A stretch of 64,000 bases of DNA from JADGRB01 sp036267635 (GTDB taxonomy: Bacteria > Myxococcota_A > Polyangia > Fen-1088), in assembly GCA_036267635.1 (NCBI GenBank), contig DATAVR010000006.1, positions 124,001 through 188,000 of the forward strand, given 5' to 3'. The notes under the pieces were generated by a model, which was not told the origin of the DNA, did not search any database, and saw only the letters and a list, made by a program, of their open reading frames with translations. Each line of letters opens with the position of its first letter. Positions within the stretch are counted from its first letter, which is position 1. The translations under genes were made by a program, and so were the position numbers. Shown here in pieces: positions 50,361 to 58,900 of the stretch.

Positions 50361-51025
50361 GGGAGTAGATCCGCGAAGACGAAGCCGTCGCGCGTGACCA
50401 CCTCGCCGCTGCGGATCGGAATGGGGCGCCGGAACATCGGGCCGTCGTAGGCGAAGGTGTGGAATTCGCCGCGCTCGCCGCAGGGATCGACCGACGCGGG
50501 CAGCTCGGCGAGCAGCGCGGCGTCGAATTCGCGTCCGGCGAAGCGGGCGTCGAGGCTCTTCGGATCGACGCAGGTGAGGCGCGCGCGCAGCCCGGCCTCC
50601 AGCATCCGCCGCGCCAGCGGGCCGGTCGGCGTCCCCCAGATTGGAAACAGCGGCGTCATGCCGGTCGGCGCCAGGCGCTCCTCGCGGTAGCGCCGGATGT
50701 CTTCCAGGAAGAGATCGCCGAACGCCACGTGGGTGATGCCGTCGGCGCGCGCCCGCGCCATCGCTGCGTCCATCGCCGCCTCGTACTCGGCGTTGCTGCA
50801 GGGCCAGGGGATCGGCACCGGCCGGAGCGGCAGATCGGCGGCGTCGGCCTGCGCCCGCAAGAGCTCGGTCCGCACCGCGTGCATCGCCACCCGGTCGAAC
50901 GCCTCGTTGATCGTGGTGAGCAGCCCGACGACTTCGACCTGGCCCTCTGCGCGCAACTCCTGCAGCGACCAGGCGCTGTCCTTGCCGCTGCTCCAGGCGA
51001 GGAGCGCCTTCGGTTTCGCGGTCAC
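50357..51025 (-). CDS. PP-loop ATP pyrophosphatase, diphthine-ammonia ligase (Dph6)-like
   Basis: The protein has 222 residues. The PP-loop SSGKDSAWSL lies at 12-21. Family features are VVGLLTTINEAFDRVAMHAV, a PLRPVPIPWPCSNAEYE segment, and THVAFGDLFLEDIRRYREER. The C-terminal EFHTFAYDGPMF is also typical. In eukaryotes and archaea Dph6 amidates diphthine on EF-2; bacteria lack diphthamide, so this bacterial version must act on something else. It heads the operon with the three exported paralogues and the BtuF-like protein, which suggests a shared small-molecule task. Confidence 0.88.
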   Translation of the reverse strand: MTAKPKALLAWSSGKDSAWSLQELRAEGQVEVVGLLTTINEAFDRVAMHAVRTELLRAQADAADLPLRPVPIPWPCSNAEYEAAMDAAMARARADGITHVAFGDLFLEDIRRYREERLAPTGMTPLFPIWGTPTGPLARRMLEAGLRARLTCVDPKSLDARFAGREFDAALLAELPASVDPCGERGEFHTFAYDGPMFRRPIPIRSGEVVTRDGFVFADLLP

Positions 51026-51085
51026 CGGCGCATCCTAAACCATGCGGCGCCCTGCCTGGCCGTTCCAGACCGCGGCGCTATATTC

Positions 51086-51481
51086 GTGGCGGTGTCCGAC
51101 GCGGCCCCCGCCTGCAAGGCCAACATCTCGCCCGCCGGGCGCCGCAAGCGAATGCGCTTCGGCAACCAATGGCTGATCATCTCGGTCGTGCTTCTGGTGG
51201 CTTTGGTCGTGCTGCGCGTCCGCTGGTACTGGGGGCTGGTGATGTTCGTTCCGGCAGCGCTGTCGGCGGTCGGCTTCCTGCAGGCGCGCCGCAACACCTG
51301 CGTGATGCGCGCGAAGGAGGGGACCTTCGAGCACGACGACTTCTCGACGATCGAGGCGCCCGCCGACGAGGTGGCGCAGAGCCGCCGGGTCGCCACCCAG
51401 ATCAACCGCGACGTCATTCTGATCGGGGTGGCCGGCGCCGCCATCGGCGTCGTCGTCGCCAGGCTCTTCCACCCGCTGTAG
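51086..51481 (+). CDS. Small membrane protein with two Cys
   Basis: The protein has about 131 residues from GTG 51086 (GTG 51092 and ATG 51152 are in frame). A short head with one Cys (PACKANISPAGRRKRMRFGN) precedes three hydrophobic segments (about 31-47, 50-68, 112-130). A loop contains the second Cys (ARRNTCVMRAKEGTFEHDDF). Basic residues before the first segment suggest the head is cytoplasmic. No family is recognised. It is divergent from the PP-loop ATPase operon and convergent with the porin gene. Confidence 0.65.
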   Translation: MAVSDAAPACKANISPAGRRKRMRFGNQWLIISVVLLVALVVLRVRWYWGLVMFVPAALSAVGFLQARRNTCVMRAKEGTFEHDDFSTIEAPADEVAQSRRVATQINRDVILIGVAGAAIGVVVARLFHPL

Positions 51482-51498
51482 TCGCGTGGGAGAGGTTG

Positions 51499-52974
51499 TC
51501 AAAACTCCAGGTGGCCGCGCAGCGACAGCACCCAGACGGGGCCGCGCGCGCTGTTGTAGCCGGGGTTGGCCACGAGCTGCACGTCCTCGGCGGCGAAGGC
51601 GCCGCGCCAGATGTGGAAGTTGTAGTACTGCTCGACGATCGTCTCGCGCGCGTAGCTGAGGTAGCTCTCGCCGGGGACCGCGGGGCAGGTCGGCGGCGGC
51701 GCCAGGCCGTTGCACCCCGGACCATCGCCGAGGAGAAAGCCCATCCCGCCGCGCCGCAGATATTCGGCGTGCACGCTGGAAACGCCGTTGCTGACGAACG
51801 CCAGGCCGGCGCGATCGTCGGGACGCCGCCAGCGGGTGCCGCGCACGTCGCCGCCGATCTCGAAGGTGTTGTCGACCTCGGTGTAGGCGAAGCTCTCGTT
51901 CTTGCCGTCGTTCCAGCCGATGCGTCCGAACGCCCGGAACAGCGGCCCCAGCTCCTGATATTCGTTGATGCCGAACCCGGCCTTGGTGCGCCCGTTCTGG
52001 CGGGAGGCGGTGATGTCGGGGGTCAACCCGGTCGCCTCCGACGAGGCGATGGCGTCGGCGTAGCTCCCCATGGCCGCATGATTGAGATAGCCGAGGAGGC
52101 GCGTCGTCCCTGCCCAATTGTCGCGGCGGCTGTACTTGATCTCCAGCTCCAGCTGCTCGCCGCGGTTCTCCGAGATGTTCCAGTCGAGGTTCTCGCCGTT
52201 CGCCACCGTCGGCATGAGCATGAAGCCGTAGCGCGCCTCGACGAACGGGCCCTGGTATTCGATGACGACGCCGTAGGTGTACCCGCGCGTGTCGGCGGCG
52301 TAGTCGTAGGCGCCGTTGTTGTCGACCGTCCAGTTCATGAACTGCATGTGGCTGTCGGAGCCGGCGGGGTTGATGTCGAACAGATCGGCGGTCGACATCT
52401 TGCCGACCCGGATCTCCAATCGGTGGCGCGGAACGTAAGCGAATGAGGAGATCGGCCCTCGGTCGGTGTTGACCTCCCAGACGTCGGAGAGCGAGATGAG
52501 CTGGTGGATCTGAAAGCGCGCCACGTAGGGATCGTGCGGCAGCGACGGGTTGCGGACGACGTCCAGGTTGGTGAACCCGGCGATGCCGAGCGCGTTCGAG
52601 AGCCCGCCGCCGACCGCCATCTCACCGTCGAGGATGATCTCGGTCGTCTCGGTCGCCCGGTGGCCGGTGAAGACCGTCAGGAGCCCCGAGATCGCCGCCC
52701 CGCCGTCGCCGTTGGGGCCGAAGCTGTTGGTCCCCGAGTAGGGGGAGTGAAACGCCGGATTGAACTGGGCGATGCTGTTGGCCTCGATGCCGAACCAGTA
52801 GTCGAGATCGGGATCGTGATCGAGGAAGGTGATGTCGCTGCCCGCCTTCGGCGCGGTCTCGGGTTCCTCCGGGTTCTTGGCCAACGCCGCGCCGACAGTC
52901 GACAGCATGACGATCGCGCCGTAGAGGATCGCGGCCGCGGCCGAGCTCAAACGGGTCCGGTACCTGGGGCTCAA
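51499..52974 (-). CDS. OprB-family-like carbohydrate porin
   Basis: The protein has 491 residues from TTG 52974, which overlaps the upstream stop (TTGA at 52971-52974). A signal peptide ends VGAALAK. The barrel part has alternating strands with LDYWFGIEANSIAQFNPAFH, VARFQIHQLISLSDVWEV, RHRLEIRVGKMSTADLFDIN, FMNWTVDNNGAYDYAADTRG and a C-terminal SLRGHLEF. OprB-type porins pass monosaccharides through the outer membrane. The N-terminal Pro/Glu-rich stretch (about 33-50) precedes the barrel. Coupling to an S26-like peptidase gene is unusual. Confidence 0.85.
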   Translation of the reverse strand: MSPRYRTRLSSAAAAILYGAIVMLSTVGAALAKNPEEPETAPKAGSDITFLDHDPDLDYWFGIEANSIAQFNPAFHSPYSGTNSFGPNGDGGAAISGLLTVFTGHRATETTEIILDGEMAVGGGLSNALGIAGFTNLDVVRNPSLPHDPYVARFQIHQLISLSDVWEVNTDRGPISSFAYVPRHRLEIRVGKMSTADLFDINPAGSDSHMQFMNWTVDNNGAYDYAADTRGYTYGVVIEYQGPFVEARYGFMLMPTVANGENLDWNISENRGEQLELEIKYSRRDNWAGTTRLLGYLNHAAMGSYADAIASSEATGLTPDITASRQNGRTKAGFGINEYQELGPLFRAFGRIGWNDGKNESFAYTEVDNTFEIGGDVRGTRWRRPDDRAGLAFVSNGVSSVHAEYLRRGGMGFLLGDGPGCNGLAPPPTCPAVPGESYLSYARETIVEQYYNFHIWRGAFAAEDVQLVANPGYNSARGPVWVLSLRGHLEF

Positions 52975-53486
52975 CCGACGACCTTGCGGGCCAGTGCGCG
53001 GTAGGCGCGGGCGAAGCTCCGGGTCAGCGCGCGATCTTCGAGCCGCAACGACAAGCTCAATCGGCGCGCCAGCGAGTAGAGCGCGCAGGCGCGGCGGCGG
53101 CGCTGGAAGCGCGCCCGCGCGGCCGGGTCGAGCGCGTCGAGCGTCGGCAGCGGGCGCGACGGCGTGAGCGGGAAGGCGATGGCGCGGCCGACCACCGCCT
53201 CGCGCGGGCAGGTGGCGAAGATCGATTTCCGCGCGTCCCCCTGGTGGATGACGTAACGGCGCGCGCCTTCCGAGAAGAGGTGCATCACCCGGTGGAGCAA
53301 GAGCTCGTGCCCGTCGTCGGCCAGCACGAGGACGATGTCGCCCGGGTGCAGATCGCCGGTGGCGGGCTCGACCTTCACCTTGTCGCCCAGCCCGATCGAA
53401 GGGGCCATGCTTTCGGCCACCACCTCAATCACGACCGGCAGGCCGTGGGCAAGCACCATCCGGACCGCCTGGGGACGGAGGTTCAC
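52971..53486 (-). CDS. S26-like (ER/archaeal-type signal peptidase fold) protein without membrane anchor
   Basis: The protein has about 171 residues from GTG 53486; ATG 53459 is an alternative, and the frame is open to 53576. The catalytic Ser is in VVAESMAPSI (Ser26) and a His replaces the bacterial Lys in LLLHRVMHLF (His65), followed by YVIHQGDARK, the pattern of the Ser-His S26B class. LGDKVKV and LHPGDIVLVLADDG complete the fold. There is no membrane segment before or after, so it is not a normal signal peptidase. The Arg-rich C-terminal half is unrecognised. Its stop overlaps the porin start. Confidence 0.75.
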   Translation of the reverse strand: MNLRPQAVRMVLAHGLPVVIEVVAESMAPSIGLGDKVKVEPATGDLHPGDIVLVLADDGHELLLHRVMHLFSEGARRYVIHQGDARKSIFATCPREAVVGRAIAFPLTPSRPLPTLDALDPAARARFQRRRRACALYSLARRLSLSLRLEDRALTRSFARAYRALARKVVG

Positions 53487-53605
53487 CGGCCGCAGTATAT
53501 CGACGTTCGCCGGCCCGTCGAAGGGAGAAGGGTCGCGATCCGTCTCGCGAAATCGGTTACCGCGGGCAAGGGCCAAGGCAAGGGCAAGCGGCCGCCCGGT
53601 CCGCT

Positions 53606-54793
53606 ATGCTCCCGAGCATGGCCGTCAGCACCGCCGATTCAGACCTCGGCGTCGCGGTGTCGCGCACCTCCACGCGCGAGCGAGGCGCCGTCTGGCCGCT
53701 CTGGTGCGCCCTCGGATCTTCGCTGGCGGCGGCGTTTGGCGTGCACTGGGACATCGCTTGGCACCGCTCGATCGGGCGGGACGCCTTCTGGACGCCGCCG
53801 CACGTGGCGATCTACTCGGCGGCCGTGCTGGCGGCGATCGCGGCGCTGGCGCAGATCGTCCCGGCGACGTTCGGACGGCGCGACGAGCATCCGGCCGCCG
53901 TGCGCGTGCTCGGGTTCCGGGGACCGCTCGGGGCGTTCATCTCCGCCTGGGGCGGGGTCACCATGCTCGTCTCGGCGCCGTTCGACGACTGGTGGCACAA
54001 CGCCTACGGCCTCGACGTGAAGATCCTGAGCCCGCCGCACATCGTGCTGGCGGTGGGCCTGCTGGCTCTTCACCTCGGCGCGCTGGTGATGCTGGCCGGG
54101 GCGATGAACCGCTCCGCGGGGAGACGACGCCGGACGCTGGAGACGCTGCTGCTGATTGTCGGCGGCAACATGGTCGTCGCGCTCATGACGCTGTTCATGG
54201 AGAAGACAGTCCGCCCGTTCATGCACCTCGGATCGTTCTATCTGATCGTGGGGCTCTGCGTACCGGTCTTGCTGGTAGCGGTGCAGGGGGCGACCGGCCG
54301 TCGCTGGGCGGCCACGACGGTCACGCTCGCCTATTCGATCTTTCTTCTGGCGCTGCTCTGGACCTTCCCCTTGGTCCCCGCGCAACCGAAGCTCGGCCCG
54401 GTGCTGGTGCCGGTCACCAACCTGATTCCGCCCGAGTTTCCTCTGCTGCTGCTGCCGGCCGCGCTGGCGCTCGACGCCTGGGTCTGGCGGCGCCGCAACC
54501 GGCCGGGGAGCGCGACTGTCACCTACGGCGCCGTCCTGTTCACGGGCGTCTTCTTCGTCTGCCAGTGGCCGTTCGCCACGTTTCTGATGTCGACGCACGC
54601 CCGCAACTTCTTCTGGGGCGCTCGCTACTTCGATTTCTGGATGCCGCCCGTCGCTCTCTACCGGCGCTACCTGTTCCGATCCGAGGCGGGCGCGTCGACG
54701 GCGGGCTGGATGGCGGCGGCGGTCGTGGGGACCGGGTTGTCGATTGCGGCGGGACGCGCCGCCGGGCGCTGGTTGGCGCGCCTGCGGCGATGA
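53606..54793 (+). CDS. Polytopic membrane protein, paired with His-rich exported protein
   Basis: The protein has 395 residues (ATG 53606; ATG 53618 also possible) with about nine or ten membrane segments. Conserved-looking polar motifs lie at the segment ends: FGVHWDIAWHRSIGRDAFWT, PPHVAIYS, DDWWHNAYGLDVKILSPPHI, and FFWGARYFDFW. The repeated His and Asp residues near the membrane suggest metal or proton handling. No transporter family is recognised with certainty. Its stop overlaps the next start (ATGA at 54790-54793), so the two proteins are made together. Confidence 0.7.
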   Translation: MLPSMAVSTADSDLGVAVSRTSTRERGAVWPLWCALGSSLAAAFGVHWDIAWHRSIGRDAFWTPPHVAIYSAAVLAAIAALAQIVPATFGRRDEHPAAVRVLGFRGPLGAFISAWGGVTMLVSAPFDDWWHNAYGLDVKILSPPHIVLAVGLLALHLGALVMLAGAMNRSAGRRRRTLETLLLIVGGNMVVALMTLFMEKTVRPFMHLGSFYLIVGLCVPVLLVAVQGATGRRWAATTVTLAYSIFLLALLWTFPLVPAQPKLGPVLVPVTNLIPPEFPLLLLPAALALDAWVWRRRNRPGSATVTYGAVLFTGVFFVCQWPFATFLMSTHARNFFWGARYFDFWMPPVALYRRYLFRSEAGASTAGWMAAAVVGTGLSIAAGRAAGRWLARLRR

Positions 54794-56277
54794 GGCGCGC
54801 GCTGGCGCTCGCCGTCGGGCTGGTGGTCGCCGGCTCGGCGTCCGCGGCCGGGGCCCACGTGGGAAGCCCCGACGCCGTGGAGGACGGTCAGGCCGGGCCG
54901 TACCACCTGCTGGTCACCATCCGTCCGCCCGAGGTGATCCCCGGGATCGCGCAGATCGAAGTCCGCGCGCTCGCCGGCGACGTCGCGCGCGTCACCGTGG
55001 TGCCGGTGCCGTTGCGCGGGCCAGGGGTGAACCTGCCGCCGGTCGCCGACGTCGCGCGCCCGCGCGCCGACGATCCGCGCCTCTTCGACAGCACGATTTG
55101 GCTCATGCGGACCGGCGCCTGGCAGATCCGGGTCACCGCCGAGGGGGCGCGCGGCTCCGGCGTGCTGGCGATCCCAATCCCAGCGCTGGCGCGCACCGTG
55201 CGGCCGATGCCGGGCTTTCTGGCGGGGGCGCTGGTGGCGCTGATGGGGCTGCTGGTGGCGGGCGCGATCGCCATCGTGGGGGCCGGCCTGCGCGAGTCGG
55301 ATCTGGAGCTCGGCGCGACACCCGACGCTCGACGCCGGGCGCGCGGGCAGACGGCGATGGCGGTCACCGCCGCGATCTTGGCACTGGCCATCGTCGGTGG
55401 GCGGCGGTGGTGGAGCAGTGAGGCGGGCCTCTACCGCCGCCTCGTCTTCAAGCCGATGCAGGTCTCCGTCAGGCAGCCCTCACCCGACCTGCTGTCGCTC
55501 TCGCTGTCGGATCCGGGGTGGTTGCGCTGGCGGCAGATCGACGACCTGGTCCCCGACCACGGGCATCTCATGCACCTGTTCTTGGTGCGCGCGCCGAAGC
55601 TCGACGCCATCGCGCACCTCCACCCGCGGCGCACGGGCGAGGCGACCTTCGCGCAGGCGACCCCGCCGCTGCCGGCCGGGTCGTACCGTCTGTTCGGCGA
55701 TATCGTCCACCAGACCGGCCTCGACGAGACGGTGACCGCGGTGGTCGATCTGGCGGGCGCCCCGCAGGCGCCGGCGCCGTCCAACGAGCGCTTCGACGCC
55801 GACGATGCAATGGCCGTCCTCGACGCGCGCGCGGCGACGGTGGCGGCGCCGGTCTTCGTTCTTCCCGGGGGACGCGGCCAGCTCCGCTGGCTCGACGCGC
55901 GCACGCCGCACGCCGGCGAGACCGTCACGCTGGAGATGGAAGCCGAGACGCGCGACGGGAGCCCGGCCTCCGGCCTCGAGCCGTACATGGGGATGGCGGG
56001 GCACGCGATGATCGTCGCCAGCGACTTCTCGGTGTTCGCCCACGTTCACCCGACCGGCTCGGTGCCGATGGCGGCGATGGGCCTGATCGAAGGCGCGGCC
56101 GTCATCGACCACGCCCATCACCAGGGGATGACCTTCGCGCCGCGCGTCCGCTTTCCCTGCGTCTTCCCGCGTGCCGGCGACTACCGGCTGTTCGTTCAGG
56201 TCAAGGAAAACGGGCGCATCGAGACGGCGGCCTGGGATCTGACCGTCGCGCCGCCGCTCAGCCGACGACCTCTTTGA
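54790..56277 (+). CDS. Exported membrane protein with His/Met-rich metal-binding-like domains
   Basis: The protein has 495 residues. A signal peptide ends ASAAGAHVG. A beta-rich domain (about 28-130) resembles periplasmic copper-handling CopC/FixH-like domains (PYHLLVTIRPPEVIPGIAQI). Two membrane segments lie at about 138-162 and 188-205. The C-terminal part has two related domains: one with DHGHLMHLFLVRAPKLDAIA then HLHP (about 257-280), and one with PYMGMAGHAMIVASDFSVFA then HVHPTGS (about 398-424), plus DHAHHQGMTF. Such M-x-x-GH and H-x-HP motifs suit copper or another soft metal. The last 20 bases overlap the converging gene. Confidence 0.75.
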   Translation: MRRALALAVGLVVAGSASAAGAHVGSPDAVEDGQAGPYHLLVTIRPPEVIPGIAQIEVRALAGDVARVTVVPVPLRGPGVNLPPVADVARPRADDPRLFDSTIWLMRTGAWQIRVTAEGARGSGVLAIPIPALARTVRPMPGFLAGALVALMGLLVAGAIAIVGAGLRESDLELGATPDARRRARGQTAMAVTAAILALAIVGGRRWWSSEAGLYRRLVFKPMQVSVRQPSPDLLSLSLSDPGWLRWRQIDDLVPDHGHLMHLFLVRAPKLDAIAHLHPRRTGEATFAQATPPLPAGSYRLFGDIVHQTGLDETVTAVVDLAGAPQAPAPSNERFDADDAMAVLDARAATVAAPVFVLPGGRGQLRWLDARTPHAGETVTLEMEAETRDGSPASGLEPYMGMAGHAMIVASDFSVFAHVHPTGSVPMAAMGLIEGAAVIDHAHHQGMTFAPRVRFPCVFPRAGDYRLFVQVKENGRIETAAWDLTVAPPLSRRPL

Positions 56278-57013
56278 GGTCGGCCTTGAGCGCGGCGAGG
56301 TTGAACCCCGACGGCGCCGGCTTCTTGCCGGCCCACAGCTCGGAGAGGCAAGCGTAGGCCTCGTCGCAGTAGGCGTCCCAGAACGACCAGGTCATCCTCT
56401 TCTTTTGCCCCCAGGTGATGATGGTGAGGCCGTGCGCATCGTAGGCCTCGACGACGACGGCGTGGCCGCCCCAGGAGCCGGGCGCGCCGGTGCCGGTCGG
56501 ACCGCCGGGCGGAACCGACCAGACCTTCTGTTGCTGCGCCGACACCGGCAGCGCGAGGCCGATGTACGAGCCGCCGAACAGATCGACCGCCGCCTGGACG
56601 TGCAGGTGGTTCTTCGGCTCGAGCGCCACGAAGGCGTCGATCTTGTAACCGCCCACGCCGGTCTTGCGCCAGTAGCGGAGCACGTCGAGCTCGACGGCCC
56701 CACGGTCGGTGCTGGGATCGTTCGGGTTGTAGCCGGTGACGGCTTCATAGGTCTTCAGGATCGCCTGGTCGGGGAGGGTGATCTGCGAGCCGACGTTCGA
56801 CGACCAGGCCTGAATGATGTGTCCGACGGCCGCGCAGGTGCAGTCGCCGAGCTTGTCGTTCAACATCATTCCCCAGTTGGAGGCCGCCTTTTCGGTCCAG
56901 TCTTGCGCCGGCGGGACCGGCGGCAGCTCCAGATAGTTCGCCATCTGCAGCGTTCGTGGGTCGTGATGCGCCGGCTTCTTGCCGAGCTTGAAGCGTGAGT
57001 GGTCGACGGTCAT
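56258..57013 (-). CDS. Papain-fold (C1-like) cysteine peptidase-related protein
   Basis: The protein has 251 residues with a good ribosome site (AGGAGGG) before ATG 57013. The Cys motif LNDKLGDCTCAAVGHIIQAW (about 51-70) follows a Trp-containing segment. The His motif GSWGGHAVVVEAYD (about 180-193) precedes GLTIITWGQ, where an Asn/Asp or Gln partner is expected. This order matches papain-like peptidases. No signal peptide is visible. The N-terminus (KLGKKPAHHDPRTLQMANYL) resembles proteins encoded near phage tails or in secretion contexts, but I see no such neighbours. Substrate is unknown. Confidence 0.7.
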   Translation of the reverse strand: MTVDHSRFKLGKKPAHHDPRTLQMANYLELPPVPPAQDWTEKAASNWGMMLNDKLGDCTCAAVGHIIQAWSSNVGSQITLPDQAILKTYEAVTGYNPNDPSTDRGAVELDVLRYWRKTGVGGYKIDAFVALEPKNHLHVQAAVDLFGGSYIGLALPVSAQQQKVWSVPPGGPTGTGAPGSWGGHAVVVEAYDAHGLTIITWGQKKRMTWSFWDAYCDEAYACLSELWAGKKPAPSGFNLAALKADLKEVVG

Positions 57014-57110
57014 GGCTGCCCTCCTGTTGTTGATCCCCGGCGGCTCCCCCTAACGCACGACCGGACGATGATTGTGCGCCGATTGAACGGCGCGGACCAT
57101 CGGATCTTCC

Positions 57111-57140
57111 CTCGGCTCTTGCCTCGGCTCTTGCCTCGGC
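57111..57140. repeat. Short tandem repeat
   Basis: The 12-base unit ctcggctcttgc occurs twice in a row (57111-57122, 57123-57134), followed by a partial ctcggc. It lies in the 167-base gap upstream of the papain-fold gene. No hairpin or promoter is evident. Confidence 0.7.
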
Positions 57141-57180
57141 AAGTTGCCGTCGCGGAAACGTTTTCGGCGTTACAGAAAGG

Positions 57181-58815
57181 CTAAAGGTAGCCGGCGGACT
57201 TGAGCTTGGCCTTTGCCATGGCCGCGACCTTGTTGCGGCCGCCGCTGGCGAGATCGGTCAGGATCTCCTCGCCGGCGGCGTGGCGGCGCTCGATGAGCGA
57301 AAAGCCGATCTGATACCGCTGCTCGGGTTCGAGCTGGCGATCCTTTCGTACGGCTGCGCCGAGATCGAACCCGCGATCGAGCAGCTGACCGAAGATGATC
57401 AGCGCCTCGTCGCGCCGGCCGGCGCCGAGCTCGGCGGAGGCGAGCGCGTAGCCGTCCTGGGCGGTGGCGTCGGTCGATTGTCCAAGGAGCCGCAGGATCG
57501 TCAGCGCACCAGCGGCGTTCTTGCGCTTGTGTTGCTTGGCCGCCTCGGCGCGCAGGCCGTCGCCGGTGGCCGCGCGGTCGAGGTCGCGCGCCAGCGGGAC
57601 GAGCGCGTCTGCCTGCGCGCCGCCGCGCCCGACGCGTGCCAGCGCGGTGCTCACCAGCTCGCGCCCGAGCTTCTTCCCGGCCGCTCCGCCGTCGGTGAGC
57701 GCGCGCGCCCGCGGTCGCAAGAGGCGCGCCAGCAAGACCACCCGTTCGTCGTCGCTGGTGGCGACGAGCGCGCGGCCGAGGGCCAGCGCCCCGTCGGCCC
57801 GCCCGCCGAGCGCCGCGGCGGCCACCTCGGCCCGCCCGCGATCGGACGTCGACGACAACACGGCGGCCAGGCCGTCGGCCCCGGCGGCGCCGGCGATCTG
57901 GGCCAGCCGCTCGATGGCCAAGAGCGCCCGCTCCGGCTCGCGGCCGAGCGCGATCTTGCGCAGCCTGGGGGCGATCGCCGCCGGCAGCTCGAGGCTGGCG
58001 AGCGAGTAGAGCGCTGCCCGCGCCAGCTCGGGCGACGCGCGCTCGGCCAGCTCGCAGAGGGCCGCGGCCACCGGTGCCGCCTTGCCGCGCGCGGTGAACC
58101 GCAGCGCAACGATCGCCTCCTCGCGCACGGCGGCCGCCTGCTTGCCGTCGCGGGCGAACCCCAGCAGCGTCGGAACGGCCGCTGGATCTTCCAGGTATCC
58201 CAGGATCTTCAGCCCACCGCTCACGAGGCCGACCGCCTCGTTCGACTTGCGCGCTTTGGCCCCGCGGGCCTTCAGCATCTTGGTGATCTCGGCGAGGTAG
58301 GCCGCCTTCTCGCGCGCGCTCGCCTCCTTTACGCGCTGTCGGACGGCCAGCGCCGCCGCGCGCGCCGCCTCGAGGTTGGGCGTGTCGAGCGCCGTCAGCA
58401 GCGTCTTGAAGGCGTCCTTGCCGCCCACGCGCCCCAGCACCTCTTCCAGCGCGCGTCGCTCGAGCGGATCGGCGGCAGCCGGCAGCCGCGCGCGGACGGC
58501 GCCGATCGCGTCGTCACCGATGGCGATTGCGGCGTCGATCGCGGCGCGTCGCACCGCTTCGTCGCGCGCGGCCAGGCCGGTCAGCACCGCCGGCATCGCG
58601 CGCCGTACGCTCGGACCCGCGGCCAGCCGACCGAGCGCATCGAGCGCGTGCCGCTGCACCGGCGGAATCCCGCGCGCGACCGCCGCGACCAGCCCATCGA
58701 GCGCGGCGGCGTCACGCGCGCCGATCTCGCCGAGCACGATCGCCGCCGCGATCTGCCGCTCGTGCGCTTCGCTCGCGAGGAGCGCCACGATCTTGCGGGT
58801 CTCGGGATTCGCCAC
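57181..58815 (-). CDS. HEAT-repeat protein
   Basis: The protein has 544 residues from GTG 58815. It consists almost wholly of paired helices with the HEAT-like rhythm: RQIAAAIVLGEIGARDAAAL, RHALDALGRLAAGPSVRRAM, RRAAIDAAIAIGDDAIGAV, RRALEEVLGRVGG, and similar units to about residue 400. The last 140 residues are TPR-like (LTILRLLGQSTDAT, GYALASAELGAGRRDEALII). HEAT proteins are scaffolds for protein contacts. There is no signal peptide, so it is probably cytoplasmic. Partners are unknown. Confidence 0.8.
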   Translation of the reverse strand: MANPETRKIVALLASEAHERQIAAAIVLGEIGARDAAALDGLVAAVARGIPPVQRHALDALGRLAAGPSVRRAMPAVLTGLAARDEAVRRAAIDAAIAIGDDAIGAVRARLPAAADPLERRALEEVLGRVGGKDAFKTLLTALDTPNLEAARAAALAVRQRVKEASAREKAAYLAEITKMLKARGAKARKSNEAVGLVSGGLKILGYLEDPAAVPTLLGFARDGKQAAAVREEAIVALRFTARGKAAPVAAALCELAERASPELARAALYSLASLELPAAIAPRLRKIALGREPERALLAIERLAQIAGAAGADGLAAVLSSTSDRGRAEVAAAALGGRADGALALGRALVATSDDERVVLLARLLRPRARALTDGGAAGKKLGRELVSTALARVGRGGAQADALVPLARDLDRAATGDGLRAEAAKQHKRKNAAGALTILRLLGQSTDATAQDGYALASAELGAGRRDEALIIFGQLLDRGFDLGAAVRKDRQLEPEQRYQIGFSLIERRHAAGEEILTDLASGGRNKVAAMAKAKLKSAGYL

Positions 58816-58900
58816 GGTGCCGAATGGTAGGCACCGCTCGCGTATTTTGGCAAAGCCGGCCGTCAGCAGGCCGCCGGCCCGCGGACCCGTCGCGCGTCGG

